Positions 1-8,648 of a stretch of 64,000 nt of DNA are shown here, one piece after another. The notes beneath the pieces are model-generated. The model had not been told where the DNA came from. It ran no database searches and was given only the letters and a program-made list of their open reading frames with translations. The DNA is from Aquimarina atlantica (GTDB lineage Bacteria; Bacteroidota; Bacteroidia; Flavobacteriales; Flavobacteriaceae). Each line of letters begins with the position of its first letter. The stretch's first letter is position 1. The stretch is taken from positions 124,001 through 188,000 of the forward strand of contig NZ_AQRA01000001.1 in the NCBI RefSeq assembly GCF_000626715.1, written 5' to 3'. Made by a program: the position numbers and the translations under genes.

Positions 1-1047
1 AGATCAGTGACCGTAGTAGCTGTACTTTTTTTAGGAGGTCGTGCTATATCGTTGGTCATAGTCGATTCGATATTTAATATTCTTACCATTTCGGTATCTG
101 CCTATTACGTGATTAAAAAACTTAATGTAAGATTTAAATTACATAAGCTCTCTAAAGCATTTATTAAACAAATATTAAAATATTCTAGTTGGATTTTTGT
201 GTTTTCTATTGTAGGAATGCTACAATGGAAATCTGGTAGCTGGGTGCTGGGGGCTATGAGTTTACCAAAGGTTTTGGGTGTTTATGGAATCGGAATTGCC
301 CTGGGAACGTATTACGGTGCTTTTTCTACTGCAATATCCAGTGTTTTTTTACCCAGAGCAACGCAAATGACAGTAAGAAATGCAACAGGAGAAGAGTTAA
401 CCGATATGATGATTAAATTGGGTAGGTTGTCTTTTATTGTATTAATGTATGTATTAGGAGCTTTTATATTGTATGGAGAACAATTTATCAATTTATGGGT
501 AGGAGGCGCAGAATTAGAAGCCGATGGTACATATAATACCCAAGAATGCAGAGAAATATACAGTATTGCATTAATCATTATGATAGGATATACATTACCA
601 TTACTGCAAGCATTTGGGAATTCTATTCTCGAAGCTAAGAATAAATTATCCTTTAAAGCAATCCTATATCTTGTGTTTATGATTCTGGGTACAATACTAG
701 GAGGATTTCTCGCAGTAAAATATAGCGCGTTAGGGATGATCTCTGGATTGGTCGCAGGATGGTTGGTTGTGCAAAATGTGATGAATTTTTATTATCATAA
801 AAAAATTGGGTTAAATATTTTTCGATTTTTTAGAGAATTATTGCATAAAACACTCATAGTGATACTAGTAGTGATGCTAATAGGGTATTTTATAAATTAT
901 ATCCAGGGTAATGGATGGGGAAATTTTATACTAAAAGGAAGTGCGTATACTATCGTATTTGTAGTGATAATGTACTTTTTTGGCTTATTAAAATATGAGA
1001 AACAATTATTTACCAAACCTATTGCTTCACTATTAAAACGAAAATAA
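1..1047 (+). CDS. Wzx-type polysaccharide flippase, 5' partial
   Basis: This is the C-terminal part of an oligosaccharide flippase (MATE/MOP superfamily) that would move lipid-linked repeat units across the inner membrane. The frame is open from base 1, so the real start lies upstream; a GTG at position 7 is only an internal Val. About 348 residues are visible against a usual 420-500. They form roughly nine hydrophobic segments separated by short basic loops, ending in a Lys/Arg-rich tail, which is typical of the family. The gene opens the polysaccharide block and is 6 bases ahead of the next gene. The family call rests on topology and overall resemblance, because flippases have no catalytic motif. 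Confidence 0.8.
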   Translation, partial: RSVTVVAVLFLGGRAISLVIVDSIFNILTISVSAYYVIKKLNVRFKLHKLSKAFIKQILKYSSWIFVFSIVGMLQWKSGSWVLGAMSLPKVLGVYGIGIALGTYYGAFSTAISSVFLPRATQMTVRNATGEELTDMMIKLGRLSFIVLMYVLGAFILYGEQFINLWVGGAELEADGTYNTQECREIYSIALIIMIGYTLPLLQAFGNSILEAKNKLSFKAILYLVFMILGTILGGFLAVKYSALGMISGLVAGWLVVQNVMNFYYHKKIGLNIFRFFRELLHKTLIVILVVMLIGYFINYIQGNGWGNFILKGSAYTIVFVVIMYFFGLLKYEKQLFTKPIASLLKRK

Positions 1048-1053
1048 ACTACA

Positions 1054-2337
1054 ATGGAAAAAGTAAAACTTCATAATATATCCTATTCAGAAGAAGGAAA
1101 GAAAATCGTTTACGATTATGTTGCTGATGCTCAGGTTCAGAAGTTTTTTGTAGAAGATCAATCATTATATGTAAGCTATCAAATGGATGTAAGTGGTATT
1201 CCCGATAGTATTGCAGTAATCCCGTTTTTATCTAATATACTCCCTATTGCATGGTTTGCTGGATTTATTATTGAAGTAGATGAAGTAGATGAAGATTTTT
1301 TTCATGCCCAGGAAATAATAAAAGAAGAATTTGCAAAGAGAGATTCGTCATATACTCTTAATGGAAAACTAATTGCAGGAAAACTAGTAAAAAATAGTAT
1401 CGAAGGAACTCAACCTGCAATGTTATTTAGTGGAGGAGTAGATGCATATGCAACCTATATAAGAATTTATGATAAAAAGCCAGATTTGGTAACTATTCAT
1501 GGTGCAGATATTACTATTGACGACAAAACACAGTGGAATGATTTTACTAGTTTTATAGAAAGTGAAGCTTTATTAAATAACAACGATAAAGAATTTATAG
1601 AAACAAATCTACGTGACTTCTATACATACCAGGTAGAATTACTATTAAAAGATATAGGATGGTGGGGAAAAGTACAGCATGGTTTGGCACTTGTAGGATC
1701 TGTAGCTCCCATTTCTTTTATAAAAAAATATAATGCCATTTATATTGCATCTTCATATACAGATCATATTGATATTGATTGGGGGTCTACGCCAGAAATT
1801 GATCATAAAATTACATGGGGAGGTGGTATAAAAGTATTTCATGATGGATACGAACTTAAAAGGCAAGACAAAGTCGATTCGATAGCAGAGTTCGCTACTA
1901 AAACCAATGCTAAGTTTAAATTAAGAGTATGCTATTCTGAGTTAAGAACAGAGTTTAATTGCAGTAACTGTGAGAAATGCTTTAGAACAATCTTAGGTTT
2001 GATTTTAAATGGGAGAAATCCTAATGATTATGGTTTTAATGTAGATGAAAAAGTATATGACAAATTTTATACAGTATTAAAAATAGGTTCTGCCAGTAAA
2101 GGAGTTCAGTATTTCTGGTGGGAACTGATGGAAAAAGCAAAAAAAGTAGATGACTTTTATGTCTTTAATGATAAGGAAGAAGAAACAATACAAATCAATA
2201 AAATAAGAGAAGGCAAAATAGATGATCTCTTAGAACAGAAAATTAATAATCCCAATAAAATAAAACATAGGATCAAGTTTATTATACGAAATAAATTTCC
2301 CTGGTTAAGAAGATTGTATAAAAAAATAATGCACTAA
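1054..2337 (+). CDS. PP-loop ATP pyrophosphatase-like protein of a polysaccharide cluster
   Basis: The 427-residue soluble protein carries a PP-loop signature, SGGVDA at residues 126-131, as in QueC, asparagine synthetase and N-type ATP pyrophosphatases, which adenylate a carboxylate or carbonyl. Further on, Cys293 and a CxxCxxC cluster (Cys303, 306, 309) resemble the zinc site of QueC. The N-terminal 110 residues match nothing I recognise. It sits between the flippase and a pyruvyl transferase, with short gaps on both sides, so it is probably co-transcribed and may act on a sugar or a substituent precursor. The substrate is unknown. It is not a canonical queC, because it lacks the usual length (about 220 residues) and the queuosine-pathway neighbours. 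Confidence 0.65.
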   Translation: MEKVKLHNISYSEEGKKIVYDYVADAQVQKFFVEDQSLYVSYQMDVSGIPDSIAVIPFLSNILPIAWFAGFIIEVDEVDEDFFHAQEIIKEEFAKRDSSYTLNGKLIAGKLVKNSIEGTQPAMLFSGGVDAYATYIRIYDKKPDLVTIHGADITIDDKTQWNDFTSFIESEALLNNNDKEFIETNLRDFYTYQVELLLKDIGWWGKVQHGLALVGSVAPISFIKKYNAIYIASSYTDHIDIDWGSTPEIDHKITWGGGIKVFHDGYELKRQDKVDSIAEFATKTNAKFKLRVCYSELRTEFNCSNCEKCFRTILGLILNGRNPNDYGFNVDEKVYDKFYTVLKIGSASKGVQYFWWELMEKAKKVDDFYVFNDKEEETIQINKIREGKIDDLLEQKINNPNKIKHRIKFIIRNKFPWLRRLYKKIMH

Positions 2338-2350
2338 AAAATATTGACTA

Positions 2351-3322
2351 ATGAAATACGGACTACTTAAATATGATGAAAATAAGCGGTTTTTTAATGT
2401 TGGAGACAATATTCAGAGCCTTGCTGCGAAACAGTTTTTACCGCAAGTTGATGTTTTTTTAAATAGAGAAAAATTAGCTGACTACAAAGGAGATCCTGTT
2501 AAACTGGTAATGAATGGATGGTTCACTCATAATATTCATAATTGGGTTCCATCAGAAAATATAGATCCAGTATTTGTGTCTTTTCATATGAATAATACTG
2601 CAGCTCCACATATGTTGAGCGAAAAAGGAATTGCGTATTTAAAAAAACATGAACCTATTGGATGCAGAGATCAGTTTACTGCAGATACTTTAAAAGCAAA
2701 AGGGATAGATGCTCATTTTACAGGTTGTCTAACGCTAACTTTAGACTCATACAAAGTTGATGATTCAGAAAGAGATGATACCATTTATATTGTAGATCCT
2801 CTTTATAGCTATCCAAGACCCGAGAAAATATTCTATAATGCTAAAATTACTGTAAAAAATATCCTTAACGGTACTGCATTTCAATTAGGGAAAAAGAATA
2901 AACACTTAAAGAATTTTATTAGTGAAGAAGTACTGGCTTCTGCAGAATTTATTAATCAAGAACCTCCGTCTAATACATATTCTGATGAAGAGAAATTTAG
3001 TATGGCAGAAGAACTCTTACATAAATATGCTAAGGCAAAGCTAGTGATCACTTCAAGGATTCATTGTGCTTTACCTTGTCTTGCTATGGGGACTCCTGTA
3101 ATCTTCGTTAATGGATTTGACAGTTTTGTAGATTCTTGTCGATTTGATGGTATTTTAGAACTATTTAATAGAATTGATATCGATAGTAAAACAGGTGAGT
3201 ATACTGCAAACTTTCCTTTAGATGGTAAAATAGATAATACTACTTTGGTAAAGAATCTTGAAAAACATCATGATTTAGCCAATGCCTTAAAAGAAAAGGT
3301 AAGAAATCAGTTAAACAAATAA
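2351..3322 (+). CDS. Polysaccharide pyruvyl transferase family protein
   Basis: A 323-residue protein that likely transfers a pyruvyl group from phosphoenolpyruvate to form a ketal on a repeat-unit sugar, or a related substituent. The N-terminus (GLLKYD...NVGDNIQSLAA) has the NxGD element common in the family, and residues about 232-253 (SRIHCALPCLAMGTPVIF) match the C-terminal GT-B-like signature in which Arg and His bind the donor. Length is within the normal 300-400 range. It lies 13 bases after the PP-loop gene and 14 bases before a glycosyltransferase, consistent with one operon. The sugar acceptor cannot be read from sequence. Confidence 0.82.
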   Translation: MKYGLLKYDENKRFFNVGDNIQSLAAKQFLPQVDVFLNREKLADYKGDPVKLVMNGWFTHNIHNWVPSENIDPVFVSFHMNNTAAPHMLSEKGIAYLKKHEPIGCRDQFTADTLKAKGIDAHFTGCLTLTLDSYKVDDSERDDTIYIVDPLYSYPRPEKIFYNAKITVKNILNGTAFQLGKKNKHLKNFISEEVLASAEFINQEPPSNTYSDEEKFSMAEELLHKYAKAKLVITSRIHCALPCLAMGTPVIFVNGFDSFVDSCRFDGILELFNRIDIDSKTGEYTANFPLDGKIDNTTLVKNLEKHHDLANALKEKVRNQLNK

Positions 3323-3336
3323 ATTTTTAACTGTAT

Positions 3337-4446
3337 ATGAAACTTATATATATTGTTAACCGAGTAGATGGCCCTGGAGGATTAGAAAGAGTACTTTCTA
3401 TAAAAGCCAGTATGCTAGCTGATCGATATAACTATGATATACATATTGTGACTTTAAATCAGGACGAAGATAAACTGTTCTATGATTTTAGTTCAAAACT
3501 AACATATCATAATATAACGGTTAGCGGTAATCCATTGGTGTATATATATAAGTATATTACTAAGTTAAGGAGTGTAATTAAAAAATTAAACCCAGATGTT
3601 ATTGCAGTATGTGATGATGGACTTAAAGGATTTTTAGTGCCTGTTTTTCTTGGCAAACCTTGCCCAATGATATACGAAAGACATGTTTCTAAAAATGTAG
3701 AGATACAAAAAGGAACCCCGTCTTTATCACACAAAATAAAGGCTTCGATAAAGTTTGGATTCATGAATTTTGGGGGTAAATTCTATGACCATTTTATTGT
3801 TTTAACAAAAGGCAACCTGAAAGAATGGAATCTTAAAAACCTTAAGGTAATTCCTAATCCATTATCATTCTATCCAAATGAACAAAGTACTTTACAAAAC
3901 AAAAAAGCTATTGCCGTAGGGAAACAAAGTTTTCAGAAAGGATATGACAGGCTACTAAAAAGCTGGAAACCCGTAGTAGAAAAATATCCGGATTGGACTC
4001 TTGATATTTACGGGACGATAAGTAAAGAAGAAAGATTAGATGAGCTTGCACGCAATTTAGGAATATTAGAAACGGTTAATTTTTATGCTCCGGTACGAAA
4101 TATAGCAGAGAAATACCAAGAGGCTTCTATATATGTGATGTCGTCTAGATATGAAGGGTTTGGAATGGTATTAACAGAAGCTATGGCTTATGGAGTTCCT
4201 TGTGTTTCGTTTGATTGCCCATACGGTCCATCCGATATTATTTCTGATAAAAAAAATGGATTATTGGTAGAGAATGGAGATATTGATGGCTTATCAAGAA
4301 GCATCTTATCTCTAGTAGAGAATCCAGAATCCAGGACTTTGATGGGCAAAAATGCTCGAAAAGCTGTAAAACGGTATTTACCAGAAAAAATTACAGCAGA
4401 ATGGGATGTGTTATTTACAAGTTTAACTAATAATACATCTAAATGA
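3337..4446 (+). CDS. Family 4 glycosyltransferase
   Basis: A 369-residue GT-B glycosyltransferase with retaining chemistry expected. The N-terminal domain has the GPGGLERVLS loop (about residues 11-20). The C-terminal domain has the donor-binding stretch with the E(x7)E pattern (YEGFGMVLTEAMAYGVPCVS) and an upstream GKQSFQKGYDRLL. No membrane segment is visible, so it should act at the cytosolic face of the inner membrane on a lipid-linked acceptor. Its last 4 bases overlap the next gene (ATGA), which encodes a clear paralogue, so the two are translationally coupled and probably arose by tandem duplication. Sugar donor and linkage are unknown. Confidence 0.88.
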   Translation: MKLIYIVNRVDGPGGLERVLSIKASMLADRYNYDIHIVTLNQDEDKLFYDFSSKLTYHNITVSGNPLVYIYKYITKLRSVIKKLNPDVIAVCDDGLKGFLVPVFLGKPCPMIYERHVSKNVEIQKGTPSLSHKIKASIKFGFMNFGGKFYDHFIVLTKGNLKEWNLKNLKVIPNPLSFYPNEQSTLQNKKAIAVGKQSFQKGYDRLLKSWKPVVEKYPDWTLDIYGTISKEERLDELARNLGILETVNFYAPVRNIAEKYQEASIYVMSSRYEGFGMVLTEAMAYGVPCVSFDCPYGPSDIISDKKNGLLVENGDIDGLSRSILSLVENPESRTLMGKNARKAVKRYLPEKITAEWDVLFTSLTNNTSK

Positions 4447-5564
4447 AAATAGTATTTATTATTGATCAGGTGTATTTACACGGTGGTATTGAGAGAGTGC
4501 TTTCTATCAAAGCAAACTACCTTGCTTCAATGCCTCATAATAAAATTTATATCATTACTACAGAACAAAAGGATAAAAAACCTTGTTATGAGTTTAATGA
4601 TAAAATTATTTTTAAAGATCTGGGAATTAATTATCAAAGAAACAAATCCTATTTCCATCCGGTTAATTTAAGAAAGCTTCCTAAGCATATCAAAAAGACT
4701 AAATCTGTAATTAAAAAAATAAACCCAGATATTGTCGTAGTCTGCAGTCATAGTACAGATACCTATTTTATACCTTTTATTAATAAGGGCATTCCTAAGG
4801 TAAAAGAGTTTCATTATTCTAAATTTATTGAACTCGAGAACAGGAAAAACCCCAGAAACCTTCAAAAAAAATATTTCCTGAAGTTTGCAGACTATGTAGA
4901 GACTAAATACGATAAATTGGTTATTCTTAATCAGGATGAGGCTGCTTATTATGCCTCAGATAATACGGTTGTTATTCCTAATCCTCTTACTTTTTATCCA
5001 GAAAAAGTTTCGACCATATCTAATAATATTGTGATTACTGCTGGTAGAATAGCATCAGTAAAAGGATATGATATGCTAATTGATATATGGGAAATTGTTA
5101 GCAAAAAGTATCCAGAATGGGAGCTTCATATTTATGGTGATGGAGAACCGGGTTATGTAAAAATGTTACAAGACAAAATAGATGCTAAAAATTTACAAGA
5201 TCATTTGATGCTGAAAGGAGTAACAAGTGATGTAAAAGGAAAAATGCTGGCATCTTCTATTTTTGCAATGTCATCGCATAATGAATGTTTTCCTTTGGTA
5301 TTATTAGAAGCTCAAGCTTGTGGTTTACCTATCATTTCTTTTGATTGTCCTAATGGACCTAGAAATATAGTAAATACTGAGAACGGAGTATTGATCCCCA
5401 TATATAATAATGTAGAATTTGCGAATCAATTAATTGAGCTTATGAAAAATAGAGTTAAGTTAGAAGAGATGGGCAAAAGCGCACGACAAAATGCTTCAAA
5501 TTATAGTGTAGAAAATGTAATGAAATTATGGAATAACATGTTTAATGAATTATTAAACTTATAA
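4443..5564 (+). CDS. Family 4 glycosyltransferase (tandem paralogue)
   Basis: A 373-residue GT4 enzyme whose start overlaps the stop of the preceding gene by four bases. It shares the HGGIERVLSIKA opening and the SFDCPNGPRNIV C-terminal segment with its neighbour (GGLERVLSIKA and SFDCPYGPSDII). The E(x7)E motif is present in ECFPLVLLEAQ. The acceptor half has drifted more than the donor half, which suggests that both use similar nucleotide sugars on different acceptors; this is inference. It is followed by a 72-base A/T-rich gap before the first MBOAT gene, where I see no terminator. Confidence 0.88.
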   Translation: MKIVFIIDQVYLHGGIERVLSIKANYLASMPHNKIYIITTEQKDKKPCYEFNDKIIFKDLGINYQRNKSYFHPVNLRKLPKHIKKTKSVIKKINPDIVVVCSHSTDTYFIPFINKGIPKVKEFHYSKFIELENRKNPRNLQKKYFLKFADYVETKYDKLVILNQDEAAYYASDNTVVIPNPLTFYPEKVSTISNNIVITAGRIASVKGYDMLIDIWEIVSKKYPEWELHIYGDGEPGYVKMLQDKIDAKNLQDHLMLKGVTSDVKGKMLASSIFAMSSHNECFPLVLLEAQACGLPIISFDCPNGPRNIVNTENGVLIPIYNNVEFANQLIELMKNRVKLEEMGKSARQNASNYSVENVMKLWNNMFNELLNL

Positions 5565-5636
5565 ATAATAAAAAGAAAATTATACCCCAATTAACGTAAT
5601 AAAAATTTAAAAAAACAATATAATTAATTTTTAAAA

Positions 5637-7064
5637 ATGATATTTAACTCGGTTGTATTTTTAATTTTCTTACCGATCGTTTTTTCGATATACTGGCTTC
5701 TTTCAAAAAAGTCATTAAAAATTCAGAATACTTATTTGTTAATAATAAGTTATTTCTTTTACGGTTGTTGGGATTGGCGTTTTTTGTTTTTAATTGCTGC
5801 CAGTTCGTTAATAGATTTTTGGGTAGCAAAAAAAATAAAGGCTTCTGAGAAGAAAAATACAAAAAAGGCTTTTGTTGGGATTAGTCTTGTTATGAATATT
5901 GGGTTACTAGGCTTTTTTAAGTACTTCAACTTTTTTGCAGATTCTCTGGTTGATCTTTTTAATCTTGTTGGATTTCATGCAGATTACACAACGTTACATA
6001 TTATTTTACCGGTTGGTATTAGTTTTTATACCTTTCAAACGCTTAGCTACACAATAGATGTATATAGAGGTAAAATTGAACCATCAAATTCAATTGTTCA
6101 ATTTTTTGCATATGTAAGTTTCTTCCCTCAGTTAGTTGCCGGACCAATAGAGAGAGCGACTAACTTGCTGCCGCAGTTTCAAAAGAAAAGAACTTTTGAG
6201 TATGATAAAGCTGCAGATGGAATGCGACAAATGCTATGGGGATTTTTTAAAAAGGTTGTTGTTGCCGATAACTGTGCAGTTTTTGTAGATCAGGCTTTTG
6301 CAGATCCTTCTATGAGTTCTTCCGGAGAACTATTTGTAGGTATGATTTTCTTTGCTTTTCAGTTATATGGTGATTTTTCTGGGTATTCGGATATTGCTAT
6401 CGGAAGCGCAAGATTGTTTGGTTTTGATTTGAAACAAAATTTTGCTTTCCCATATTTTGCGAGAGATATAGCAGAGTTTTACAGAAGATGGCATATGTCT
6501 CTTACCAACTGGTTTAAAGACTATGTATATTTTCCGTTAGGAGGAAGTAGAGTAGGACTCAATAAAAAGATCCGTAATGTTTTTATCATTTATCTTATTA
6601 GTGGATTTTGGCATGGGGCAAATTGGACATTTATATTTTGGGGGTTTCTTAATGCATTGTATTATGTTCCTTTAATGTTATCCAAGAGAAACCGCCGCAA
6701 TCTGGAGATTGTAGCAGCAAATAGTTTTTTACCTTCTTTTAGGCAAGGATATGCCATTTTTGAAACTTTTATTGTGACTTGTTTTATTAGAGTGTTTTTT
6801 AGAGCCGATTCTATAGAAGATGCATTTTTATATATCAAAAGAATTTTTAGTTTTCAAGGAAATACATGGGGTAATTTGGATAAAATTTCGATAGCCGTTA
6901 TTGTTATTTTATTAGTAGTCGAATGGATCAATAGAAAAGAACAACATGGATTGGCTATTGGTAATAGGCCAGTTTATGTGAGATGGGGATCATATATGGC
7001 TGTGTTTTTAATCATTTTGTTCTTTGGTAAGTCTTCAACTTCATTTATTTACTTCCAATTTTAG
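5637..7064 (+). CDS. MBOAT O-acyltransferase 1
   Basis: A 475-residue polytopic inner-membrane protein of the MBOAT family (DltB/AlgI/PatA type) that would pass an acyl group from a cytosolic donor to the periplasmic side for esterifying a polysaccharide. The family core is intact: FYRRWHMSLTNWFKDYVYF followed by PLGGSRVG, then the catalytic His326 in SGFWHGANWTF. The N-terminus begins with FNSVVFLIFLPIVFSIYW, as in other flavobacterial members. It ends in FIYFQF just before the stop, which fits an FxYxxF acyl-shuttle tail. The stop is 5 bases before its SGNH partner gene. The acyl group is not evident from sequence. Confidence 0.93.
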   Translation: MIFNSVVFLIFLPIVFSIYWLLSKKSLKIQNTYLLIISYFFYGCWDWRFLFLIAASSLIDFWVAKKIKASEKKNTKKAFVGISLVMNIGLLGFFKYFNFFADSLVDLFNLVGFHADYTTLHIILPVGISFYTFQTLSYTIDVYRGKIEPSNSIVQFFAYVSFFPQLVAGPIERATNLLPQFQKKRTFEYDKAADGMRQMLWGFFKKVVVADNCAVFVDQAFADPSMSSSGELFVGMIFFAFQLYGDFSGYSDIAIGSARLFGFDLKQNFAFPYFARDIAEFYRRWHMSLTNWFKDYVYFPLGGSRVGLNKKIRNVFIIYLISGFWHGANWTFIFWGFLNALYYVPLMLSKRNRRNLEIVAANSFLPSFRQGYAIFETFIVTCFIRVFFRADSIEDAFLYIKRIFSFQGNTWGNLDKISIAVIVILLVVEWINRKEQHGLAIGNRPVYVRWGSYMAVFLIILFFGKSSTSFIYFQF

Positions 7065-7069
7065 TCGCT

Positions 7070-7999
7070 ATGAAAAAGTATATAAAAAAAGTAAGTTTGT
7101 TTTTGTTTGTTTGTTTTGTGATACTAACGGCGATACTTCTAAAGTATGGAGGAAATATAGATCACTTTTATAACAAGTTTACAACACCTAAAGCTAAATC
7201 TATGATTTTAGGTGATAGTAGGGCAATGCAAGGGATACAACCAGAAATCCTTAATGAAGCCATAAAATCAAGTGATAAAGATTATGAATTACCGATGTAT
7301 AATTATGCGTTTACTATCGCTCAAACCCCTATGGGACCTCCATATAGGAAGAGTATTTTACGTAAATTAGACAAAGAGACTAAGAATGGAGTATATATAC
7401 TAAGTCTAACACCATGGATGTTTTGCTCTGGTGATGATTATAATGATGATTTAGGTGAGTTTAGAGAACAAGATCAACCTCCTCATAATATGATCTATGT
7501 TGATGTAAACCCTAATTATGAGTATATACTTCGCAACCTTAACCTTTTTAGCTTTAGACATGTGTTTAAAACGAATTATCTACTTCATAAAGATGGGTGG
7601 ATGGAAAGAAAGAAATTAAGCAAAGATGAATTTTCTTTTAACGCAAGAAAAAAGGTTCAAAAAGATATGATTACAGAGTTTCTGGATTATTACAAATTAT
7701 CTAAGGTAAGGAAACAAAGTTTCTATGATTTAATAAAAGATTTAAAAAAACATGGGGATGTCTTTTTTGTAAGAAGTCCAATAGATTTGGATATTTTAGA
7801 AATAGAAAATAAGTTTTACCCAGAATTCGATAATTTCATAGACTCGGTCGCTACATCAAATAATATTAGATATTTTAATTTCACAAGACATCCGAAACTA
7901 AAAGAATTTAGCAATTATGATGGACACCATATTGATAAAAAAGGAGGAGAATTGTTTACCAAAGCACTTGCAGATTCTATTTTATCAGTAAATCAATAG
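7070..7999 (+). CDS. SGNH-fold acyltransferase partner of MBOAT 1 (DltD/AlgJ-like)
   Basis: A 309-residue protein with one N-terminal membrane anchor (about residues 7-25) and a predicted periplasmic SGNH domain. The nucleophile block is ILGDSR with Ser50, and the C-terminal block is DGHHID with Asp284 and His287, so a Ser-His-Asp triad can be assembled. In characterised systems (DltB-DltD, AlgI-AlgJ, PatA-PatB) such a protein takes the acyl group from the MBOAT side and places it on the polymer. Gene order, 5-base spacing and strand support the pairing. The overall sequence is far from DltD, so the link is by architecture. A close paralogue follows the second MBOAT. Confidence 0.75.
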   Translation: MKKYIKKVSLFLFVCFVILTAILLKYGGNIDHFYNKFTTPKAKSMILGDSRAMQGIQPEILNEAIKSSDKDYELPMYNYAFTIAQTPMGPPYRKSILRKLDKETKNGVYILSLTPWMFCSGDDYNDDLGEFREQDQPPHNMIYVDVNPNYEYILRNLNLFSFRHVFKTNYLLHKDGWMERKKLSKDEFSFNARKKVQKDMITEFLDYYKLSKVRKQSFYDLIKDLKKHGDVFFVRSPIDLDILEIENKFYPEFDNFIDSVATSNNIRYFNFTRHPKLKEFSNYDGHHIDKKGGELFTKALADSILSVNQ

Positions 8000-8031
8000 A
8001 AGAAGAATTATTTAACTTAAGTACAACTAAG

Positions 8032-8604
8032 ATGAGATCTTTATTTTCTTTTTTATATAAAATACTACTCTTACCACATTTAATAATGTATAAATTTAGT
8101 AAGAACCAAAGTAGTATTGATCAAGACATAAAAAGATGGGCCGAGGCAAAAGGAATACAAAAAGGAAAATATTCTTTACTACTTACGTTTTTAACAAACT
8201 CTCCAGATTTTAGAACCTTGTTTTACTTTAGAAACCGAAGTATTTTTTCTCACGTACTTAATATCTATTGTAGAAAGCAATCTAATTTCACAATTGATAT
8301 TACTACTAAATTAGGTGGTGGTGTACTTACAGGACATCCTTATTGTACAATTTTAAATGCCGATTCTATTGGAGAAAATTTTTATGTAAACCATTTGGTG
8401 ACGGTAGGAGAAATAGAAGGAAAAAGACCAACTATAGGAGATAATGTTTCTGTAAATACAGGAGCAATCATTATTGGGGATATTACAATCGGAAATAATA
8501 GCGTAATAGGAGCCGGGGCTGTAGTGGTAAAAGATGTTCCTGAAAACTGCGTTGTTGTAGGAAACCCTGCACGAATTATAAAAAAAGACGGAAAACGAGT
8601 ATAA
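8032..8604 (+). CDS. Serine O-acetyltransferase-like hexapeptide acyltransferase
   Basis: A 190-residue protein whose C-terminal half (about residues 85-185) consists of left-handed beta-helix hexapeptides: [50 protein letters not shown], then GNPARII. The ending matches CysE/NodL/WcaF-type acetyl-CoA transferases, and the His in the NHLVTVG turn would be the catalytic base. The N-terminal half is short and non-standard for CysE, which argues against housekeeping serine acetylation. Placement between an SGNH gene and two adenylation enzymes suggests acetylation of a sugar or of an amino/hydroxy acid substituent precursor. The acceptor is unknown. Confidence 0.8.
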   Translation: MRSLFSFLYKILLLPHLIMYKFSKNQSSIDQDIKRWAEAKGIQKGKYSLLLTFLTNSPDFRTLFYFRNRSIFSHVLNIYCRKQSNFTIDITTKLGGGVLTGHPYCTILNADSIGENFYVNHLVTVGEIEGKRPTIGDNVSVNTGAIIIGDITIGNNSVIGAGAVVVKDVPENCVVVGNPARIIKKDGKRV

Positions 8605-8648
8605 CTATAGTAGTGCTAAATAGTAGATGAATTTAAACACAAAACCGA

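Noticed and set aside
8032..8604. Housekeeping cysE
   Set aside because: The N-terminal CysE domain is missing and the context is polysaccharide decoration.
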